Program-made: the position numbers and the translations under genes | In this document: in pieces, positions 16,356 through 25,336 of the stretch | How the letters are laid out: every line of letters begins with the position of its first letter | How positions within the stretch are numbered: the first letter of the stretch is position 1 | Assembly (NCBI RefSeq): GCF_020748185.1 | Contig: NZ_JAHZMO010000039.1 | Span: forward strand, 1 to 32,700 | Source: Terrisporobacter petrolearius | GTDB lineage: Bacteria > Bacillota > Clostridia > Peptostreptococcales > Peptostreptococcaceae | Length of the DNA: 32,700 nt | Direction of reading: 5' to 3' | The notes under the pieces: model-generated | Databases searched by the model: none | What the model was told of the DNA's origin: nothing | Seen by the model: only the letters and a program-made list of their open reading frames with translations

Positions 16356-17081
16356 TTATTGTATTATTTCTCTAATTTTAGCTATATTGTCTCCTCCGAT
16401 AACGTTTGCAATATTGTACTTTATACTACTTTTTATACGCTGTGATAATGGTAACCAACTTTTATAAAAATGATGTATGCAGTAAGTATCTTTTGTAGTA
16501 AAATCTCTACAATTTGAATAATCATATGGAGATAAAATTTCTCTTGGATAAATAATCATACTATCCACTTGTTGGTATTTACCGTCCATCTTTACACCTT
16601 TGCTAGCTAATAATTCTGTAATCATAGAAACATTTGTTGTTTTGCTTATTTGACCAAATTCATCTATAAAACTTTGGTCTTTGTACAAATCGATAAATTC
16701 ACCTATTATTTTGTTTTGCTTTTTTGCTCCTATTGTACTTGTTGCTATATAATTTGCTTCTTCAAATCCCCAGAAAGAATCATTTTCTAGTAAATCATCA
16801 AACTTTTTAAATACTTCTACATCTGTGTCTAAATAAATTCCGCCATAATCATATAATACTTTTATTCTTACATAATCACTTACAAATGCAAATTTTCCCC
16901 TTTCATATGCTTGTTTTACATAGGTATTACAATTTATATCTAATTTACTTTCATTCCATTCTATAATCTCATAGTCATTCAAAACTTTTTCCCAAGAATC
17001 AATACATTTAACTACAATTTCTGGTTTATCTTTTTTTCCAAACCAACAATAATGTATTTTTTTAGGTATACTAGTTACCAT
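16356..17081 (-). CDS. GT32-like capsular polysaccharide glycosyltransferase
   Basis: A 241-residue enzyme with the glycosyltransferase DXD-region signature of the GT32/OCH1-like group: IPKKIHYCWFGKKDKPEIVVKCIDSW at the N-terminus and FAFVSDYVRIKVLYDYGGIYLDTDVEV at about 64-90, with the metal-binding DTD. The C-terminal CIHHFYKSW motif is also typical. Relatives transfer galactose, mannose or related sugars in capsule loci. GAGGAGT lies nine bases before ATG 17081. It is 24 bases downstream of the polymerase gene. Confidence 0.88.
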   Translation of the reverse strand: MVTSIPKKIHYCWFGKKDKPEIVVKCIDSWEKVLNDYEIIEWNESKLDINCNTYVKQAYERGKFAFVSDYVRIKVLYDYGGIYLDTDVEVFKKFDDLLENDSFWGFEEANYIATSTIGAKKQNKIIGEFIDLYKDQSFIDEFGQISKTTNVSMITELLASKGVKMDGKYQQVDSMIIYPREILSPYDYSNCRDFTTKDTYCIHHFYKSWLPLSQRIKSSIKYNIANVIGGDNIAKIREIIQ

Positions 17082-17105
17082 AACATCATTACTCCTCTAT
17101 TTTAT

Positions 17106-18230
17106 TTAATAATACAAATTTAAAATATCACTTACATATTCTAAACCACCCCAGGCAATACACATTTGATAATAGAAAAATCCTAAGTAACAAATTATCA
17201 TACCATAATTCACAAGTCTTCTTTCCTTTTTCTCAAATATATTCTTAATAAGCCATGGTAGTAATATCATATTATATAGCGAAAAATATATAGGTAGTCG
17301 CCCTAACATAATCCCACTTCTTGCTATTCTAGATATAATATACAATCCACTAGATATAAGAGACATGTTTATACTTACTTTTATAATAGGTGTTAGCTTA
17401 TCTTTTATTTTATTTCTATATAATAAGGCCATAACTATTGGTGCTAACTCTACCATTATTCTTATAAGATTAGTTCCATCGTCAGTATTTTTAAACTCTT
17501 CCATTGATGTTGCATAATCTGAATTTTCTACAACTGTATCTAATATACTTGTAAATTGACTAGTAAACAGCATAGCTAAAACTACTACGCCTACAAATAT
17601 CATTGTTCTTTTACTCCAAGGTTCACTACTTACTATAAAATAGGCAGGAATCATTATTAATGCTGATTTATGAAAAGTTGATAGAATTAAAACTATAATT
17701 ATATAGGGTATTGGATTTTTATTCAAAATAAGATGAGTACAGGCAAACAATATTGATGCAACTAAAAACTGTCTCATACCATTTAGCAGCCATGTAAACT
17801 GACAAGAAGCCATGAATAAAAATACACTCATGCCATAATTACAAGAATATTTGTATAATGGGTACATTATACAAATTCCACTTATAGAAGCAATTATAAA
17901 TAACCATAGTTGATAGTCTTGTGATATAAATGTTTTTATCAATACTGAAAATACCCTAAATCCAGGCTCTCTTGCTTCTGGATCAGTTATAAATTCATAT
18001 GCATCTGGCCACAAAGGATATTCTTTAAACATATTGATATAAGAATATGTATCAGCCACACCACTCCTTAAACCTGCAAAAAGTATAATTACTGAAAAAG
18101 TAACTATCGTCATAAATAAATTTGCTCTTTTTTCATATGCTTCATTTCCTACACATACTTCTTGAGCTGTCATCTGTGACATAATTCCCCAAATCACTAC
18201 CCAACCAAGCATAAAAATATATACTGCCAT
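17106..18230 (-). CDS. EpsG-family polysaccharide polymerase (Wzy-like)
   Basis: A 374-residue polytopic membrane protein with about ten hydrophobic segments. The EpsG signature is FAGLRSGVADTYSYINMFKEYP (about 50-71), followed by SCQFTWLLNGMRQFLVASILF and LILSTFHKSALIMIP, which hold the family's NGxRQ and FHxSAL motifs. Wzy-dependent loci use such proteins to polymerise flipped repeat units on the outer face of the membrane. The start ATG overlaps the preceding GT2 stop by one base (TAATG) and has AAGGAGC, so the two are coupled. Only one polymerase candidate is present in the locus. Confidence 0.88.
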   Translation of the reverse strand: MAVYIFMLGWVVIWGIMSQMTAQEVCVGNEAYEKRANLFMTIVTFSVIILFAGLRSGVADTYSYINMFKEYPLWPDAYEFITDPEAREPGFRVFSVLIKTFISQDYQLWLFIIASISGICIMYPLYKYSCNYGMSVFLFMASCQFTWLLNGMRQFLVASILFACTHLILNKNPIPYIIIVLILSTFHKSALIMIPAYFIVSSEPWSKRTMIFVGVVVLAMLFTSQFTSILDTVVENSDYATSMEEFKNTDDGTNLIRIMVELAPIVMALLYRNKIKDKLTPIIKVSINMSLISSGLYIISRIARSGIMLGRLPIYFSLYNMILLPWLIKNIFEKKERRLVNYGMIICYLGFFYYQMCIAWGGLEYVSDILNLYY

Positions 18231-19117
18231 TATATTGCTCCTTGTCTATTTTTTCTCTTTACTATCAAATATAAAATAAAACCAAAAGGATAAGCTAACA
18301 ATGTCATCAACTTATTAGGAGATTCACTTAAAAACTTTTTATTTCTCATAATAAAGCTACTAGATACATAGTGAATACAAGTCTTAAATTTTTTCACAAA
18401 TCCTTTATCATATTTCATATGAACTTTTCTTACAAAAGCAAATCCTCTAGGATTTTTATAATATTGTCTAAACATATTCATACTAGAACCATCTTCCATA
18501 TACTCAACCACACACACTGCTTCATTTAATATAAGTAATTCATACTCTTGATCCGCGAGCAAATATTTATAATCTAGTGGAACAAACCTTTCATCTTTAA
18601 ACTCTGGATACTTTGGATAACTATTAATAACATCCGTCCTATAAATTAACTTCTTGTCTCCTTTTCCTCCCTTATCATAATATCCACTTAATGTAGTAGA
18701 CTTTTTATCAGGTAACTTAGATCCTATTATTTCACCATTTTTATAAACATCTAATGCGATTATTCCGCTGTATTTATCATTACCATTTTTCTTCCAAAAT
18801 TCTGTAATTATCTCTACTGCATTGTCTGGCATAAAATCATCCGAATCAATACACACGTTTAACTCTGTATTAATCAACTCATAAGCAGCATTATGACCTG
18901 TATGCATTCCACCATTTTTTTTATAATGATATCTAATTTCAAATCCATTATTTTTTTTTATCCACTTGTTCACTAATTCCTTAGTATTGTCAGTAGATCC
19001 ATCATCTATAATTAGCCATACAAAGTCTTTACAAGTTTGTCTTACTAAACTTTCGTAACATTGATTCAATATATAAGCTCTATTATATGTTGGTGTAAAA
19101 ATTGTAAGAGTAGCCAA
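18230..19117 (-). CDS. GT2 glycosyltransferase
   Basis: A 295-residue family 2 glycosyltransferase. It opens with ATLTIFTPTYNRAYILNQCYESLVRQTCKDFVWLIIDDGSTDNTKEL; the metal motif DSDD is in LNVCIDSDDFMPDNAVEI. Compared with the other GT2 proteins it has a longer middle section (DVYKNGEIIGSKLPDK...), suggesting a different acceptor. The start is assigned to TTG 19117: AAAGGGGGA lies six bases upstream, and the Rossmann strand then begins at once as in relatives. A longer frame to ATG 19165 would overlap the upstream gene and add unlikely residues. Confidence 0.87.
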   Translation of the reverse strand: MATLTIFTPTYNRAYILNQCYESLVRQTCKDFVWLIIDDGSTDNTKELVNKWIKKNNGFEIRYHYKKNGGMHTGHNAAYELINTELNVCIDSDDFMPDNAVEIITEFWKKNGNDKYSGIIALDVYKNGEIIGSKLPDKKSTTLSGYYDKGGKGDKKLIYRTDVINSYPKYPEFKDERFVPLDYKYLLADQEYELLILNEAVCVVEYMEDGSSMNMFRQYYKNPRGFAFVRKVHMKYDKGFVKKFKTCIHYVSSSFIMRNKKFLSESPNKLMTLLAYPFGFILYLIVKRKNRQGAI

Positions 19118-19119
19118 GT

Positions 19120-20223
19120 TTAATCCCCCTTTGCCATATTTTCCAAATAAAACTCCTGTAGCCATATAGCATTTGATTTTATATCAAACTTCGCATCTTG
19201 AATTTCATTATATAAATTTTTTCTTATCTTATTTTTACATTTAATAATTTCATTAGCCCAGTACTCTGAATCTTCTTTCTTACTTATACTCTTTACGTTT
19301 TCAGTTACTATACATTCCTTAGGAACTTTGTCTGAGATTATACAATTTAATCCTGAGGCCTGAGACTCTATCATTGTTAATGGAATTCCTTCATATAATG
19401 AAGGTAGTATAAATACATCCATACTTTGCATCAAGTCATTTACATTATGTCTAGCCCCTAAAAACTTTACTTTTTCTAATAAACCTGAGTCATAAACCTT
19501 TTTCTTTATTTCATCTTCTAAAGGCCCATCCCCCACTAACAATAGAGTACTATTAGGTTCTTTTACACAAACTTCTTTAAAAATATCTATAATAAAGCTA
19601 TGATTCTTTTCTTGTCTAAACCTTCCAACATGGCCTATGACAAATTTATCTTCAATACCTAGCTTTTCTTTCATCTCCAACGATTTTTCTTCATTATATA
19701 TATATCTTTTAGTATCAATAGCATTATTTAAAATAGTATACTCTGTTGTGTTAAACATCCACTTACCAGCTTCTTTACCACAGGCAAATAGATAATCCGC
19801 ATACTTTGGTATAGATTTCTTTGCAATTAATTTTACTAAAAGCTTTAAATCTTTATTTTGATTAGAGCTATGACTATGAGCAATAGTGAAAGGTACACCA
19901 TTTTTCTTAGCATACTTTAAAATTATTCCACTCAAACAATCCTGATGACAGTGAACTATCTTATACTCCTTGTGCTCCCTAAAAAAATTATCTAAAGCCT
20001 TTAAATACTTATAACTAAAAGGATTTAATCTAGGCAAATTATAAATCTTACCTCCAAGTTTCTCTATCTCATCATCATAATCCCATCTTTCATACCTATG
20101 TGTTAGAAAATCAAACTGAACCTTACTTCTATCAATATTTCTATAGTAATTCATAATCATGGTTTCAAGTCCTCCACAACCCATATATGTTACTACATGC
20201 AAAACTCTGATTGGTTCACCCAT
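19120..20223 (-). CDS. GT4 glycosyltransferase (EpsF-like)
   Basis: A 367-residue GT-B fold enzyme close in pattern to EpsF-type exopolysaccharide glycosyltransferases: PIRVLHVVTYMGCGGLETMIMNYYRNIDRSKVQFDFLTH, then IVHCHQDCLSGIILKYAKK and IAHSHSSNQ. The donor domain begins KFVIGHVGRFRQEKNHSFIIDIF, and the EX7E motif is in PSLYEGIPLTMIESQASGL. The start lies inside the end of the preceding GT4 gene (31-base overlap) with GGAGG ten bases upstream. Donor specificity is not deducible. Confidence 0.88.
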   Translation of the reverse strand: MGEPIRVLHVVTYMGCGGLETMIMNYYRNIDRSKVQFDFLTHRYERWDYDDEIEKLGGKIYNLPRLNPFSYKYLKALDNFFREHKEYKIVHCHQDCLSGIILKYAKKNGVPFTIAHSHSSNQNKDLKLLVKLIAKKSIPKYADYLFACGKEAGKWMFNTTEYTILNNAIDTKRYIYNEEKSLEMKEKLGIEDKFVIGHVGRFRQEKNHSFIIDIFKEVCVKEPNSTLLLVGDGPLEDEIKKKVYDSGLLEKVKFLGARHNVNDLMQSMDVFILPSLYEGIPLTMIESQASGLNCIISDKVPKECIVTENVKSISKKEDSEYWANEIIKCKNKIRKNLYNEIQDAKFDIKSNAIWLQEFYLENMAKGD

Positions 20224-21308
20224 CTTCCCATTTCCTCCACAGTTTCCTCAACTACCTTATCCTTATCAAAAATATCTTCCATATATATTCTACCTGCTTG
20301 TCCCATTTCCACCTTCTCATCAAAATCCATATGAACAAACATCCTTATCTTCTCATAAAGATCCTCACTGTCCTTCACCTTACAAGTCCATCCACTAACA
20401 CCTTCCACTACAGCTTCCCTACAACCATATATATCACTAGTAATCAGCACTCTCCCCATTGCAGCACCTTCCAAAAGCACATTTGCCATACCTTCATGAT
20501 ATGATGGAAGCACTACACAGTGGCTATCTCTAATAAAAGGAGTCACATCTTCTTGGTAGCCATAATATCTAATAAGTCCTTCACTTTGTAACTCCTCTAT
20601 TAAAGTTTTATAATCCTCTTCAAACCATCCTATAAAAGAAAACTCTACATTTGAGTAGTCTTTTTTTATTCTTTTTATTGCTTCAAATAGCTCATTTACC
20701 CCTTTTTCAGCCATTATTCTGCCAATAAATAAGAACTTCACTATCTGACCTGATGGCATCTCACAGTATTGAAACTGATTAAGATTTACTCCTGCCCCTT
20801 TTAGTACTATAGCTTGGTTATTATTAATAGTTTTATCATTTATTAGTACTTGAGCATTGGCTGTATTTTCAAAGAAAACACCTTTAGCTGTTTTTAAACC
20901 TATCTTGTATAAATTACTTACTATATTTTTTATAAATCCCCCTCTATAATAAGCACTTCCCAGGCCCGTCACGTTAGCCATAAATGGTATATCGTAGAAT
21001 CTACAAGCCATCCCTCCATATATGTTGCATTTAATTGTATATGATAAAACAATATCTGGTTTTTCATCTTTTATTATTTTTTTATAATCATTTAATAGTT
21101 TTAAATCCTTTACTGGATTTACGCTTTTTCTGTCTACCTTAGTATCAATCACCTTAACCCCTAGGTCCTTGATTTTGTGAATATCTTGTGAAAAGGGAAG
21201 AGATATAGCAACCTCATATCCCTCTTCTACAAGTTTAGAAACTAATTCTTTTCTAAATTTATAAATAGTAGCAAAATGATTTGCTAGTATTAGCAGTTTT
21301 TTCCCCAT
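20193..21308 (-). CDS. GT4 glycosyltransferase (PglA/EpsD-like)
   Basis: A 371-residue GT-B fold enzyme, the first glycosyltransferase after the initiating transferase, so it probably adds the second sugar to the lipid-linked primer. Features are KLLILANHFATIYKFRKELVSKLVEEGYEVAISLP at the N-terminus, PFMANVTGLGSAYYRGG in the acceptor domain, VKFLFIGRIMAEKGVNELFEAI opening the donor domain, and the EX7E motif in PSYHEGMANVLLEGAAMGR. Relatives include PglA-type and WbpX/CapM-like enzymes. TAGGGG precedes the start, 28 bases after the initiating transferase. Confidence 0.87.
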   Translation of the reverse strand: MGKKLLILANHFATIYKFRKELVSKLVEEGYEVAISLPFSQDIHKIKDLGVKVIDTKVDRKSVNPVKDLKLLNDYKKIIKDEKPDIVLSYTIKCNIYGGMACRFYDIPFMANVTGLGSAYYRGGFIKNIVSNLYKIGLKTAKGVFFENTANAQVLINDKTINNNQAIVLKGAGVNLNQFQYCEMPSGQIVKFLFIGRIMAEKGVNELFEAIKRIKKDYSNVEFSFIGWFEEDYKTLIEELQSEGLIRYYGYQEDVTPFIRDSHCVVLPSYHEGMANVLLEGAAMGRVLITSDIYGCREAVVEGVSGWTCKVKDSEDLYEKIRMFVHMDFDEKVEMGQAGRIYMEDIFDKDKVVEETVEEMGRWVNQSEFCM

Positions 21309-21335
21309 ATTAAAAACCCCTAAGTAAACGTATTT

Positions 21336-21953
21336 TTACTTTTCCAATTTTCCTTCAACAACCCCATCTTTTTTTAACACTTTAAATATAGTTAAAAAGA
21401 AACATTTAATATCAAAAGTAAAATCCATATTATCCACGTATTCCCCATCATAGCAAGCCTTCACATCTATTGGTAACTCATCTCTACCGTTGATTTGAGC
21501 CCACCCTGTAAGACCTGGTACTACGTCGTTTGCATTGTATTTGTCTCTTTCTTCTATTAAATCAAACTGATTCCAAAGTGCTGGTCTAGGACCAATTATA
21601 CTCATTTCCCCTTTTATAATATTGATAATCTGTGGTAATTCATCTAAGCTTGTTTTTCTCAAAAATCCCCCAATTTTTGTGATATAAGCTTCTGGATTAT
21701 CTAATAAATGAGTAGGCATATCCTTTGGTGTATCAATTCTCATTGTTCTAAATTTTAAAATGTTAAATTCTTTCTTATTAACTCCGATTCTTTTCTGTTT
21801 AAATAAAACAGGTCCCCTGGAATCCAACTTTATTAATAAGACTATTACTAAAAATAATGGTGATAAAATTACAATTCCTATTATTGAAATTAAGAAATCT
21901 AAAATTCGCTTAATCTTAGGGTAAAATGGTCTAATTTTACCCTGTAATTGCAA
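21336..21953 (-). CDS. Initiating phosphoglycosyl transferase (PglC/EpsL-type)
   Basis: A 205-residue monotopic phosphoglycosyl transferase of the bacterial sugar transferase family. One N-terminal hydrophobic re-entrant helix (ILDFLISIIGIVILSPLFLVIVLLIKLDSRGPVLFKQKRIG) is followed by ILKFRTMRID, the catalytic Asp-Glu in KTSLDELPQIINI, IIGPRPAL and PGLTGWAQINGRDELP. It lacks the long WbaP-type N-terminal membrane domain. It transfers a sugar-1-phosphate to undecaprenyl phosphate, the first committed step. The start is uncertain: TTG 21953 has GAGGTGG eight bases upstream, while a GTG at 21965 directly abuts that site. Either way it overlaps the dehydratase gene. Paired with a UDP-GlcNAc 4,6-dehydratase-like enzyme, a modified amino sugar is a likely first sugar. 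Confidence 0.9.
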   Translation of the reverse strand: MQLQGKIRPFYPKIKRILDFLISIIGIVILSPLFLVIVLLIKLDSRGPVLFKQKRIGVNKKEFNILKFRTMRIDTPKDMPTHLLDNPEAYITKIGGFLRKTSLDELPQIINIIKGEMSIIGPRPALWNQFDLIEERDKYNANDVVPGLTGWAQINGRDELPIDVKACYDGEYVDNMDFTFDIKCFFLTIFKVLKKDGVVEGKLEK

Positions 21954-23844
21954 CCTTATTTCCACCTCTTTCTTCTTTTATTATGTAAGTAGGTACTAAT
22001 TCTTTTATTACATACCTCACTTCATCTTCATCTTCCATATCCGCCACATATCTTAAATGTCTCAACCTATCAAAGAACTCCCCTTCGTTAACTTCAATAG
22101 GTTGTCCCACATAAATCTTATCTTTTCCTGTGTCTCTTAAGCCTTCTTCATCCATAAGTATCTCTTCATATAATTTTTCCCCAGGTCTTAGCCCTGTGAA
22201 TTCAATCTTTATGTCAACGCCTGGTTCCAAACCACTAAGTGTAATAAGATTTTTTGCCAAGTCCAAAATTTTCACTGGTTCTCCCATATTTAGCACGAAG
22301 ATTTCGCCACCCCTAGCGATTGTTCCTGCCTCCAATACCAATGATACTGCCTCTGGAATTGTCATAAAAAATCTTGTTATTTCTGGATGAGTTACTTTTA
22401 CTGGTCCTCCTTCTTCTATTTGTTTTTTGAATAGAGGAACTACAGAACCGTTACTTCCTAGAACGTTGCCAAATCTTACTGCCACAAACTCTGTTTCACT
22501 GTTTTTGTTTAAAGTTTGTACTATCATTTCACAACATCTTTTTGTTGCGCCCATTATGTTTGTTGGATTTACTGCTTTATCTGTAGAAATTAATACAAAT
22601 CTTTTTACCTTGTATTTTGCTGAAAGCTCTGCCATATTTAACGTTGCGAACACGTTGTTTTTTATGGCTTCACAAGGACTATCTTCCATAAGAGGTACAT
22701 GTTTATGTGCTGCAGCATGGAATACTATTTCCGGCTGGTAGTTTATAAAAATTTCTTCCATCCTGTTTTTGTCTCTTACAGATGCAATCAAAACCTTTAA
22801 GTCCAGATTTTTATATTTTCTTATTAATTCTTGTTGAAGTTCGTATACATTATTTTCATAGATATCTATTAAAATCAACTCTTTCGGATTTAGAAAAGAT
22901 ATTTGTCTGCAAAGCTCTGATCCAATGGAGCCCCCTGCTCCTGTAACTAACACTTTTTTCCCCTTTAAAAAGCGAAGCACTTCTGCATCTCTGATTTTTA
23001 CACTATCTCTTCCTAGTAAATCCTCTATGTTCACTTCTCTAATGTTTTTTATTCCAACTTTTCCATCAATAAGTTCGTAAATTCCTGGTATTGTCTTTAT
23101 TTTACAACTTGTTTTCTTGCAAGTTTGCATAATTTCTGCTTTTCTTTTTCTTGTTATTTTAGCTATACTAAAAATAATCTCATCAATATCTAAGTTTTGT
23201 ACTACCTTCTCTATATCATCAGTTGTTCCTATTACAGGTACATTGTAATAAGATTTTCCTAATTTTTTTTCATTATCATCAATTATTCCCACAGGATACA
23301 TATTAAGCTGTGGATTTTCAAACATTTCTTTTAAAATAAGATTACCAGCTGAGCCTGCCCCAACTATCAATACTTTCATTCTATTTTCTAGATTTTCATT
23401 CAATCTAAAATAAAGTAATGCTTTTCTTGATGCTCTATATAAAATTCTTATACTACACATTGCCACATGAATAAATAAGGCATTTATTATATAGAAAATC
23501 CCATCATAGTTGATATTCTCTATTTTAAAAATAATAAAATATACAAAAGTTGAAGTTATAGTAGATAATAAAATCATTATGATTTCTCTGTCTACACTGG
23601 TAGACCATAATGTTTTATAAATTCCAAAGACTGAAAATATTGTTAGACATACTATTATCATTGTTAGTAATGGTAATAATATATTTTGTTGCAAATAAGA
23701 AATGCTCATGGTAGCTGATAAAGATATGATAAAAGCCCCAATGAAGATTATGGTATCTGATATTAGTAAGACCCCCTGTCTATATCTAAAATCACCATAC
23801 TCTTTACTGTAGTAATTGATTTTCTCTAAAATTTTAGCCCCCAT
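21937..23844 (-). CDS. Membrane-bound UDP-sugar 4,6-dehydratase (CapD/PglF/FlaA1-like)
   Basis: A 635-residue two-part enzyme. Four hydrophobic segments (about 24-48, 54-75, 88-106, 115-134) precede a CoA-binding-like Rossmann fold (VGAGSAG, 161-167). A second, catalytic SDR domain has TGAGGSIG at 301-308 and FVLISTDKAVNPTNIMGATKR at 417-436, carrying the conserved Thr/Asp/Lys and Met/Lys of this dehydratase class. Such enzymes convert UDP-GlcNAc to a 4-keto-6-deoxy sugar. No aminotransferase or reductase to finish that sugar is present in the window, so those steps must be encoded elsewhere or the product is used differently. GGGGAGA precedes ATG 23844. Confidence 0.9.
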   Translation of the reverse strand: MGAKILEKINYYSKEYGDFRYRQGVLLISDTIIFIGAFIISLSATMSISYLQQNILLPLLTMIIVCLTIFSVFGIYKTLWSTSVDREIIMILLSTITSTFVYFIIFKIENINYDGIFYIINALFIHVAMCSIRILYRASRKALLYFRLNENLENRMKVLIVGAGSAGNLILKEMFENPQLNMYPVGIIDDNEKKLGKSYYNVPVIGTTDDIEKVVQNLDIDEIIFSIAKITRKRKAEIMQTCKKTSCKIKTIPGIYELIDGKVGIKNIREVNIEDLLGRDSVKIRDAEVLRFLKGKKVLVTGAGGSIGSELCRQISFLNPKELILIDIYENNVYELQQELIRKYKNLDLKVLIASVRDKNRMEEIFINYQPEIVFHAAAHKHVPLMEDSPCEAIKNNVFATLNMAELSAKYKVKRFVLISTDKAVNPTNIMGATKRCCEMIVQTLNKNSETEFVAVRFGNVLGSNGSVVPLFKKQIEEGGPVKVTHPEITRFFMTIPEAVSLVLEAGTIARGGEIFVLNMGEPVKILDLAKNLITLSGLEPGVDIKIEFTGLRPGEKLYEEILMDEEGLRDTGKDKIYVGQPIEVNEGEFFDRLRHLRYVADMEDEDEVRYVIKELVPTYIIKEERGGNKVAITG

Positions 23845-23891
23845 TTAGCCATCTCCCCTACAAACAACCAATCCATACCCCTACAAATTAG

Positions 23892-24581
23892 CTATCTTCT
23901 TTTCCTTCTTTTAAAAAATGACTTTTTCTTTTCCTCTTCATAATACCCATAATATTTGTAGTATTTATGATCATCTGATTTAAACTTGTTGAGTACTACT
24001 CCTATAACGTTTGCATTAACCTTTTCTAGTTTGTCTTTTGTTACTTTTGCCATTTGTTGGTCTATACTTTCTGATGCATTTACTATTATTGTTCCATCTG
24101 AATATCTTGCAAGGATGGCTGCATCATTTAGTCTTCCCAGTGGCGGAGAGTCTATAAAAATATAATCATAATCCCCTTTTAGATTTTCTATAGCATCTCT
24201 AAATTTTTTTGATTCTAATAAAACTGAAGTGTTTGACGGTGATATCCCACAAGTTAATACATCAAATTCATCCACCTTTTTTATACATTCTTTCATTTCC
24301 ATATCATTTATTATTACGTCTGCTATTCCCTTTTTGTTATCTATTTCTAGAGTATTAGCAACTGATTTCTTCCTAAAATCGCAATCAATTAGGAGAATTC
24401 TATGATTTTCTAAATCAGAGAAACACTTTGCTACGGAACATACTGTAGTAGTTTTTCCTTCATTCATTTCAGCACTGGTAAAAACTATGGTTTTTAAATC
24501 AGTATTTAATGAAATATTAGTTCTTATTTCTCTGTAAGCTTCATTAACTTCAAAGCTCCCACTATCATATAATCCTAACAT
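23892..24581 (-). CDS. cpsD: BY-kinase (CpsD/CapB-type tyrosine kinase)
   Basis: A 229-residue cytoplasmic tyrosine autokinase. Walker A SAEMNEGKT (36-44), Walker A' LLIDCDF (63-69) and Walker B IFIDSPP (141-147) are in order, with EAYREIRTNI near the N-terminus used for oligomer contacts in relatives. The C-terminal tyrosine cluster YYKYYGYY (207-214) is the expected autophosphorylation site, but it is followed by an unusually basic tail (KRRKRR). It partners with the adjacent CpsC-like membrane activator, whose stop it overlaps by seven bases, and would control chain length. AAGGAGGGG precedes the start. No CpsB-type PHP phosphatase or Wzb-like phosphatase lies in the window. Confidence 0.92.
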   Translation of the reverse strand: MLGLYDSGSFEVNEAYREIRTNISLNTDLKTIVFTSAEMNEGKTTTVCSVAKCFSDLENHRILLIDCDFRKKSVANTLEIDNKKGIADVIINDMEMKECIKKVDEFDVLTCGISPSNTSVLLESKKFRDAIENLKGDYDYIFIDSPPLGRLNDAAILARYSDGTIIVNASESIDQQMAKVTKDKLEKVNANVIGVVLNKFKSDDHKYYKYYGYYEEEKKKSFFKRRKRR

Positions 24582-25336
24582 GTTTGCCCCTCCTTATTTT
24601 TTGAACCACGCTTTCCTTTGGAAGAATCTTTGTCTAAAGGAATAGTTCCTATTAATTGATAATTCCAATATTTGTTTACATCATCTGGTGTAACAATTTT
24701 TGTATCTAAACATTCTCTAAATAAAACAAAGAATATGGACAATACAATCCCTATTACTGCAAATTTAAATATAGTTAAATCCCTTGACCTTCCTATTAAT
24801 GATGCTTCTGATGCATCGTATACTACTTCAACACAGTCAATGCCTACAAGTCTTATTAATTCCTCATTAAAAGCTTCTGGAACTTTTTGTGCTGCATCCT
24901 TTGCCATTTTTGCATTTCTGCTAACTACAGTAATATCTAAAAAATCAGTTGTTTCTTCCCTCTGTGTAACACTTATACTTCCAATCTCTGCTGATGATAC
25001 CTTCAATGAACTTGCTATTATATTTGCTACATTTGGCGATGACGCCAATGATTTATAAGATGTTGCAATATTCTGATTTTGAGCGACATTATATGTTGAA
25101 TATGGATCTACAATTTCTGTGTCTTTATCTTTTTTACTATTTTTCTTTTTCATTAATTCTTTAGAAGTATTTATTCTTACAGTTATATTTGAGCTATATG
25201 TTGGTATATAACTTATATAATTTTGGTAGGTTTTATACACACCCAAAGCCAAACATACAATCATAGTTAAAATAACTATAAGTTTTCTTCTTTTAAACAT
25301 GTCCAAATATTCTCTTAAGTTAATACTTGCTTCCAT
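24575..25336 (-). CDS. cpsC: Chain-length determinant / BY-kinase activator (CpsC/Wzz-like)
   Basis: A 253-residue polysaccharide co-polymerase subunit. A first membrane helix (about 18-33, IVILTMIVCLALGVYK) is followed by an extracellular Wzz-type domain and a second helix (about 187-207, LTIFKFAVIGIVLSIFFVLF). The short cytoplasmic tail contains the KYWNYQLIGTIPLDK motif common to CpsC proteins. It activates the downstream kinase and influences polymer length. ATG 25336 was chosen because GGAGG sits five bases before the GAGTA spacer; the frame could open at a TTG twelve bases earlier. It overlaps the preceding WYL-regulator gene by 17 bases. Confidence 0.9.
   Translation of the reverse strand: MEASINLREYLDMFKRRKLIVILTMIVCLALGVYKTYQNYISYIPTYSSNITVRINTSKELMKKKNSKKDKDTEIVDPYSTYNVAQNQNIATSYKSLASSPNVANIIASSLKVSSAEIGSISVTQREETTDFLDITVVSRNAKMAKDAAQKVPEAFNEELIRLVGIDCVEVVYDASEASLIGRSRDLTIFKFAVIGIVLSIFFVLFRECLDTKIVTPDDVNKYWNYQLIGTIPLDKDSSKGKRGSKNKEGQTC

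Noticed and set aside
20159..20504. Two overlapping plus-strand open frames
   Set aside because: They are antisense to the well-supported GT4 gene 20193-21308 and have low-complexity Pro/Ser/His-rich translations typical of shadow frames.
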